Source: Candidatus Omnitrophota bacterium
GTDB lineage: Bacteria; Omnitrophota; Gorgyraeia; Gygaellales; Profunditerraquicolaceae
DNA length: 9,876 bases
Assembly: GCA_028687525.1 (NCBI GenBank)
Contig: JAQTZX010000032.1
Span: forward strand, 1-9,876
Direction of reading: 5' to 3'
Made by a program: the position numbers and the translations under genes. The notes under the pieces were generated by a model, which was not told where the DNA came from, searched no databases, and worked only from the letters and a program-made list of their open reading frames with translations. Of the stretch, positions 6,901 to 9,876 are shown piece after piece. How positions within the stretch are numbered: position 1 is the first letter of the stretch; each line of letters begins with the position of its first letter.

Positions 6901-9876
6901 TTCAACGCTATAATCAGTGAGATCCACAATTCTTGATTTCGAGTCGATCAAAGAACCCGGCTCATTAAAAGCTAAATGACCTCCCACCAACTTTCCATTA
7001 ACTTCTCGGGCACGGCCAAGTCCCAGGAATGCCAAATCAGCATACCCCATCCTTTCAAAGGCTTCTCCCAATTCTCCGGCAATAGCCCCGGCTTCTTTTT
7101 CAGAGGAATCTATGGGTACATAGGGAACTATAAAATTAGGATGCTTTTCATAAAAACCCCTTAAAAATTGTTCTTTATCCAGGCCTTGAGGAATATCCCC
7201 ATACATATACCGATAAAGGTAGCTATACATAAACATCTTGAAGTTGCGTAAATCATCCAATCTCAAACCAATGGGAGAATCCAAAGTCACGAATCTTACC
7301 CTTGAGATATCCACTTCTTTTCTTACCGCCTTTTCCGCTAATCGCTGATAAAATCCTAACGGCGTATCGCAACCCGGGATAAGGATTACTGCGTCCGGTC
7401 TGTTCTTGATCAAATCACCTGCGATGCGGGTAATCGTTTCGCTCAAACTTTCATAGTCTTCAACAATTACATAAGGCAGTTTCTTATCAAAACGAATGGC
7501 GGTCAGAATTTCATTCGGAATCCAATGATTAAAATCCCCGCCGTCTTGATAAGCCGCCTCCATTGGAATGCCATTCGTCCAGCCACGGATGGAAAAGGCA
7601 CCCATGGAGGACGGCTCAAATTCAGTTGAAGAAATGAAAAATATTAAAGGAAACCCGTGTAAAAAGATTCGAGAGGAAAACGGCGTGAAATTGGCTGAAG
7701 TAAAAATTGCGGGGAAGTAATTCCAATATGACATAAACTCAACCGGCGGGCCGGTTTTATATGCTTCCGTCAAAAACTGTGCCACCGGGTTTCCGGTTCC
7801 GAAGATATGCTGTTGCTTAAGAAAACCAAAATCCTTAAGTTCATGGATAATTCCGCCGTCACGATCTCTGTATAAACGGGAATAATCCATACCCGCATAC
7901 ATGGTTCCGTGCGATATGATTTTGCTTCCCGCGGAAGATGTGGTCCGGAAATATGTAAGGTGAAGTACAATACGCAGGATACTGTTTTCACGCAGTTCGT
8001 GCATACATTTCAGAAATCCCGTTATACAGCCGATGTAAGGATAATATGCGAACATATCGGCATGATAGCGGGAAACAATAGGAGCAACATGTATTACTGT
8101 ATTATGATACTCCATAAATTTCTGTATATTTTCGTCCGTCAAAAACGTGCCATTGTGGGCGTATAAAAACGCATCGGAAGAATCCATTTTTCCGAATCTC
8201 CGGCTTTTCATATTTTGAATTCCATCCAAATGCCCGGCTGCCGCGCCGTTAGCGAATCGTCCCTCCCCATGAATATACAATGACCGTCCACTCCGTAAAC
8301 TGCCCGGGTTAAATATGCAAGTTAAATCCCCGATCTTTATCGTCTTATTTCCACCGTCCCTCTCCTCGTCCGTCTTCTGTGCGAGATCGGTAATATTTTT
8401 CTGTATAAAATCACGCATGTCATTCGTTAGCATAAAATCATTGCTTCCTTCCGCCTTACGCATTGCCACAGCCTGAAGCCGGATATAATCAGCCTCACCA
8501 ATCTTAAGAGGGAAGGTGAACGAACGGTTCAAATTCCCGCCGGCTATCAAACCGAGTATCCTTCCGTGTAAAATCCGGGCTATTAACTGCATATTTTTGC
8601 TGTCCGAAAGAGCTTTGAAAGCCCCGTTCTTTTGAAGCTGCTCCCACACAAAATTATCCCATCCCGCTCCTGCTTTGATCCTCGGCCTTTTAGTACCTGT
8701 TTGAACTGCAGCCCCGCTGCCTCGTTTGGCCTCTATTTCTTCGGCAATAGTCCGGATAATTCCCGCAACCGCAAAACTGCTTAATACCTTGGGCATCTCG
8801 GGCGTTTGCATGGCATTGTTTACCACGCGCTCTATAACAACCGTTTTCAAATCCCGCTGATCAATTATTCTAATTATCGCCACCTGCTGAACAAGCTTCT
8901 TTTCTATATCCTGCATGGGAATATGTTTAAACATGGAATCCACATACGCCCTAAGTTCCTTCCTTATAACAACAAGCAGTTTTTCTTGAGTCAGTTCGGT
9001 CATAGGAAGCAGGCGAATTTGCTGCCGGATGGTATTTCCGGGAATATTTCTCAATATCTGGTATATTGCGCTCTCCAAGAGTTCTTCGACTTTGTCTTCT
9101 TTGTGAATTTCTTTTTCCTGTAATTTCTTCTTTTCCAGCACACCGGAAATCCATCCTTTTTGCCGGTTTCCGGAAATCCCCCACTTTCTCCTCCACGCCC
9201 GGGACAGTTCCAGATATTCCGCTCCGGGCTCCTGACCTGCAGTACCGGGTAATCCAATATCTTCCTTATAAGTCTTTAAAATCCAATCCCTGATCGCCCG
9301 ATCTTCTTCCGCGCATGAATATACCGACGCACGGGTATCCAAGATATCGGAACGCCATTCCTCTCCGGATTTCTCGATGCCCAAACCTTCACGCCAGAGC
9401 CGTGAACGTTCCATATAAGAATCCCGGGGAACAATCGTGGGAAGCTCAATATTCAAACCGTACCGTTTGGACAATGAAGCGGCGATCACCCGGTCTTTCG
9501 CTATCCGTTTATCTATTAATTCCTGCCTGCCGAACTCCTCCTCAATTATTTTCGAATGCCATTCGCGCCCATCTTCTTTGTTGACTTGCCACTTCTTTCG
9601 CCAGGCATCCGACCGAGACGGATATCCTTTCTCATCGCCCTCCGGAATGCTCTCGATGACCATATCCATACCAAACCGTTGCTTTAATTCCCCGGCGCGT
9701 ATCCGCAAAACATCGAGAATCTCCGTGTCCTCTTTCTTGCGCTGATCGGCAATTTTCTTCAACTCCATCTTTCCCGAAAAACATCCCTGGGAATCCACTT
9801 GTATTTCCCAATCCCTGTACCATTGTTCCGACCGCTGCGGATAGGTCAAACGCTCCTCGATGCGTTCGGCTCCGGG
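1..9876 (-). CDS. Internal fragment of a giant multidomain protein (at least 3,292 codons, both ends outside the window)
   Basis: One minus-strand frame is free of stop codons from one edge of the window to the other, so this is an internal piece with no start, ribosome binding site or stop visible. The protein reads as a real one throughout: recognisable NagB-like and M48-like domains, three families of internal repeats, hydrophobic/charged helical periodicity, and short DGG-containing linkers. I see no signal peptide or convincing membrane segment; one hydrophobic stretch near residues 735-748 (around LHGFPLIFF) is short. The domain order is Trp-rich repeats, helical region, unknown region, NagB-like, degenerate M48-like, alpha/beta region, beta domain, five HTH-like repeats, a tandem pair of 342-residue modules, and a helical end with an in-frame palindromic insertion. 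Giant ORFs of this kind are known from Omnitrophota; the lineage is my inference. Overall function is unknown. That it is coding is near certain; that it is one intact polypeptide depends on the assembly. Confidence 0.95.
266..333. repeat. REP-like palindromic element: perfect 24-bp inverted repeat with 20-base spacer, inside the coding frame
   Basis: The arms at 266-289 and 310-333 are perfect reverse complements over 24 bases, with core GGGGACGGTTCTATTTTT on the left arm. The spacer 290-309 is unrelated sequence. The element would form a strong hairpin in RNA or single-stranded DNA, and each strand ends the second arm with a T run. From memory, very similar AGAACCGTCCCC-type palindromes are scattered in several environmental bacterial lineages beside REP-associated Y1 (IS200-like) transposases; this association is recalled, not tested here. 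No transposase is in the window. The gene reads straight through it in frame (residues 3182-3204, KNGDGSIF ... KIEPSPFF), giving a peptide insertion between two DGG linkers. It looks like a terminator in shape only. Confidence 0.9.
922..1200 (-). other. Low-complexity, probably disordered linker (residues 2893-2985)
   Basis: The stretch is rich in Arg, Lys, Gly, Pro, Ser, Thr and Asp, with few aromatic residues and little hydrophobic periodicity; it includes GKYGQSPERKKDTG, ALPPDADSTGAPGN and HKKKREG. It separates the second duplicated module from the final helical region. No domain is visible. The same DNA carries longer open frames on other frames and strands than most of the window, as expected for relaxed coding sequence. 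Confidence 0.5.
1201..2166 (-). repeat. Duplicated module, copy B (residues 2571-2892)
   Basis: Copy B repeats the plan of copy A: the WIQWVQ helix (2577-2582), a winged-helix-like part with a YRERLEEDGLLRF helix and RYVPTRAA wing, the beta domain (2678-2781, starting VFYNIWNIDTG), an HTH-like part (about 2782-2832, GLAKELQLQKPAFASFL) and a helical tail with a GTFLRERGYS segment matching GAVLRGPGYG of copy A. Protein similarity is clear but moderate, so the duplication is not recent overall, although a 19-base stretch is still identical between copies. The copy ends in a run of Arg (RRRR, 2886-2889) leading into a disordered linker. Confidence 0.7.
2132..2150. repeat. 19-bp direct repeat, copy in module B
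   Basis: This is the partner of 3158-3176, identical over 19 bases and in the same codon phase. Its identity is higher than that of the surrounding diverged module sequence, so it could reflect local gene conversion, or constraint on the WIQWV helix together with chance codon choice. Confidence 0.95.
2185..3192 (-). repeat. Duplicated module, copy A (residues 2229-2564): winged-helix-like, beta domain, HTH-like, helical tail
   Basis: Copy A opens with a helix containing WIQWVQ (2235-2240), then a winged-helix-like segment (about 2249-2320) with RIAELLMIGEREIAVLRER and a KKYCLTKTA wing. After a Lys-rich linker comes the beta-rich domain (2339-2442, starting RYFNIWDVSSG), an HTH-like segment (about 2443-2492, RSLARELGVQRPVLAGYL) and a helical tail containing GYGRRKAGAVLRG. 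The same four parts occur in the same order in copy B, with the WIQWVQ anchors exactly 342 residues apart. The combination of two HTH-like parts and a beta domain suggests nucleic-acid or protein binding, but I do not recognise the family. The start is set just after the NVDGG linker, and the end at GGKK before copy B. Confidence 0.7.
3158..3176. repeat. 19-bp direct repeat, copy in module A
   Basis: TGCACCCATTGTATCCAGG on the given strand, identical to positions 2132-2150. The two copies are 1,026 bases apart, exactly 342 codons, and encode the WIQWV anchor of modules A and B. Flanking bases differ on both sides. Confidence 0.95.
3193..3594 (-). other. Helical linker region of the giant protein (residues 2095-2228)
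   Basis: This joins the HTH-like repeats to the duplicated modules. It is charged and helical at first (residues 2095-2135), then has a Leu/Ala-rich helical part (about 2135-2195), and ends in a polar stretch with NVDGG at 2224-2228 directly before module copy A. No motif of a known family is visible. The DGG at its end fits the recurring placement of this tripeptide at block boundaries. Confidence 0.4.
3595..4362 (-). repeat. Five tandem helix-turn-helix-like protein repeats of 49-55 aa (residues 1839-2094)
   Basis: Units lie at residues 1839-1890, 1891-1940, 1941-1989, 1990-2044 and 2045-2094. Units 1-4 open with (I/F)-P-(S/P/A)-(P/V), then a helix, then the core A-L-x-x-L-x-I-(T/S/D)-x-x-x-(Y/F/S)-x-(R/T/K), as in ALRVLGITDHTYRRL (2009-2023), and end in a charged helix. 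The core looks like the recognition helix-turn-helix of Fis/NtrC-type DNA-binding domains. Unit 5 is the most diverged and lacks the opening Pro motif. Units 1 and 2 still share 14 identical bases, CCGGAGAAGGGATA on the given strand, at 4350-4363 and 4194-4207, exactly 52 codons apart. DNA binding is possible but is inferred only from resemblance; the repeats could equally be a helical scaffold. Confidence 0.7.
4378..4698 (-). repeat. Beta-rich domain, copy 1 of 3 (residues 1727-1833)
   Basis: About 107 residues with the pattern of a small beta domain. It resembles two later segments, residues 2339-2442 and 2678-2781. Shared features, in order, are an opening hydrophobic strand ending in D/N plus T/S-G (EVTDNRTG here, WDVSSG and WNIDTG in the others), a middle S-x-G-(K/R/A)-(I/L) turn, a long hydrophobic strand before RDREG (RDSDG and KDGEG in the others), then G-x-x-x-F-(R/F)-V and a final K/R-rich strand. 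All three copies are followed at once by an HTH-like segment. This copy is the most diverged and lacks the winged-helix-like part that precedes the other two. I do not recognise the family. Confidence 0.6.
4699..5940 (-). other. Unassigned alpha/beta region then helical segment (residues 1313-1726)
   Basis: After the M48-like domain there is a short beta-looking stretch (1313-1375), then a Gly/Asp/Arg linker with DGG at 1392-1394. Residues about 1400-1545 alternate strand-like and helix-like segments: INVFLTV, DLIVHPGFSGF (1424-1434), KIILVEYGF, APVVIVLTQ (1484-1492), then RFVRIHGEE and LVCVTLP. This is the layout of a Rossmann-like fold, with HPGFSGF in a loop position where an active site could sit. 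Residues 1546-1700 are mainly helical and contain FLYAIDGCVMGMM (about 1579-1591). The region ends in an acidic and Gly-rich linker (1700-1726) with DGG at 1704-1706. I cannot name a family for either part and do not assign a function. Confidence 0.4.
5941..6429 (-). other. M48 metallopeptidase-like domain with broken zinc motif (residues about 1150-1312)
   Basis: M48 peptidases (HtpX, Oma1, BepA type) bind zinc through the two His of HExxH and a Glu in a downstream ExxxD motif. Here the helix reads AHEWATLLLGHH (1203-1214). The usual LLGHH tail is present, but the second His of HExxH is Thr1208. The third-ligand motif is intact as QELEADALA (1240-1248), with Glu1241 and Asp1245, followed by the family-typical A-T-G-Y-P-P-E, and the late SEHPSDRKRI segment (1291-1300) matches the conserved S-x-H-P-x-x-x-x-R-I of the family. 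The fold call is firm because three spaced motifs agree. With His replaced by Thr, normal zinc binding and proteolysis are doubtful unless His1213 or His1214 substitutes. No membrane segments flank it, unlike HtpX. It may serve as a binding or structural module. Confidence 0.82.
6637..7479 (-). other. NagB-like (glucosamine-6-phosphate deaminase/isomerase fold) domain, probably catalytically altered (residues 800-1080)
   Basis: Glucosamine-6-phosphate deaminase (NagB) turns glucosamine-6-phosphate into fructose-6-phosphate and ammonia, in the cytoplasm. About 281 residues match this family along its length (E. coli NagB has 266). They begin with the first beta strand (LPYVIVEDYESL) and go on to a sugar-phosphate loop PGCDTPLGFYQ (834-844; E. 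coli has PTGGTP) and a VTLD segment with D866 near the catalytic MDEY position. The strongest match is GGHLAFNEPGS (965-975), equivalent to E. coli DGHIAFNEPAS, followed by SRIVDLT and, near the end, VIVDEEAA. His967 and Glu972 match catalytic His143 and Glu148, but the position of Asp141 is Gly965, and about eight extra residues sit just before it. Family membership rests on recalled E. coli sequence. I infer a domain that may still bind sugar phosphate but is unlikely to be a normal deaminase. It lies between DGG linkers and has no neighbouring nag genes. Confidence 0.8.
7480..8667 (-). other. Unrecognised region of the giant protein (residues 404-799)
   Basis: About 396 residues without a domain I can name. 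The first part (404-500) is helical and charged. After a DGG linker at 507-509 the composition changes to one rich in Gly, Tyr, Phe and His, with SLYIHGEG near 530, AHNGTF near 577, MYAG at 659-662 and SRIFLHG at 735-741. DGG occurs again at 673 and 778. Tyr and Phe content is unusually high around residues 590-610 and 705-750, where the segment is hydrophobic but broken by Pro and Gly, so a membrane segment is possible but not convincing. Local base composition is poorer in G+C than the M48-like part of the same gene. Two short motifs (MYAG and SRIxLHG) reappear just after the NagB-like domain, suggesting related flanks on both sides. Function unknown. Confidence 0.4.
8725..9135 (-). other. 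Charged alpha-helical region of the giant protein (residues 248-384)
   Basis: This stretch starts with a run of Lys and Glu (residues 248-262, EKKK onward) and continues as amphipathic segments rich in Leu, Ile, Val, Lys and Glu with few Gly or Pro, the pattern of a helical bundle or coiled coil. Short breaks occur at NIPGN (about 274-278) and HIPMQ (about 316-320). It joins the Trp-rich repeats to a low-complexity linker (residues 385-403) rich in Gly, Ala, Lys and Arg, with GSGAA near 388. No enzyme motif is visible and I do not recognise a family. The simplest reading is a structural spacer. Confidence 0.5.
9136..9849 (-). repeat. Four tandem Trp-rich protein repeats of about 70 aa (residues 10-247)
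   Basis: Four diverged units share the pattern Y-x-x-R/L-S-x-x-W-(Y/R)-x-x-(W/L), usually with another Trp 10-14 residues further on. The anchoring Trp residues are W19, W92, W161 and W228, spaced 73, 69 and 67 residues apart. Units 1, 2 and 4 keep the paired Trp four residues later (W23, W96, W232) while unit 3 has Leu165. The trailing Trp is present in units 2-4 (W106, W174, W242) and replaced in unit 1, near Cys32-Phe33. Between these motifs lie charged, predicted-helical stretches, as at residues 38-68 and 109-139. The right edge of the window cuts the array, so more units may lie outside. I do not recognise the family. Trp-rich helical repeats of this sort could be a structural or binding scaffold, but nothing here shows a ligand. 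Confidence 0.75.

Noticed and set aside
7600..7660. Membrane segment around residues 738-750 (LHGFPLIFF)
   Set aside because: The hydrophobic run is short, contains Pro and Gly, and neighbours are polar; there is no second segment to form a membrane domain.
1..9876. CRISPR array, tRNA or rRNA genes, promoters between genes
   Set aside because: I saw no regularly spaced short direct repeats and no tRNA-like cloverleaf sequence, and there is no intergenic space in which a promoter for a separate gene would be expected.

Overview
The whole 9,876-base window is the inside of one gene. Read on the minus strand, in the frame whose codons occupy positions 3k+1 to 3k+3 of the given strand, I translated all 3,292 codons and met no stop. 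The frame is open at both edges, so neither the true start nor the true stop is here. I see no intergenic DNA, RNA gene, CRISPR array or second gene. All other open frames, on either strand, are shadows of this one.

A cytoplasmic-looking giant ORF of moderate GC, with enzyme-like domains strung between helical repeats, resembles what is known from Omnitrophota (candidate phylum OP3), which carry ORFs of thousands to tens of thousands of codons. That assignment is inference from gene size and style; no marker gene is present. Residue numbers below are window-relative: residue n occupies positions 9877-3n to 9879-3n.

Layout in reading order, from the right edge to the left: (1) residues 1-247, four copies of a Trp-rich repeat of about 70 aa; (2) 248-403, a charged helical stretch and linker; (3) 404-799, a large unrecognised region; (4) 800-1080, a glucosamine-6-phosphate deaminase (NagB)-like domain with part of its active site missing; (5) about 1150-1312, an M48 metallopeptidase-like domain whose HExxH motif reads HEWAT; (6) 1313-1726, an unassigned alpha/beta region followed by helices; (7) 1727-1833, a beta-rich domain, first of three copies; (8) 1839-2094, five tandem helix-turn-helix-like repeats of about 50 aa; (9) 2229-2564 and 2571-2892, a 342-residue-period tandem duplication, each copy holding a winged-helix-like part, the same beta-rich domain, a second HTH-like part and a helical tail; (10) 2893-3292, a low-complexity linker and helical segments, interrupted in frame by a perfect 24-bp inverted repeat of REP type (266-333).

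The gene appears to have grown by taking in enzyme folds that then lost catalytic residues, by tandem duplication, and by absorbing a palindromic element without losing its frame. A (D/N)GG tripeptide, written with GAC in all ten DGG cases, recurs along the protein and often lies between recognisable blocks. The function of the full protein cannot be read from this window.
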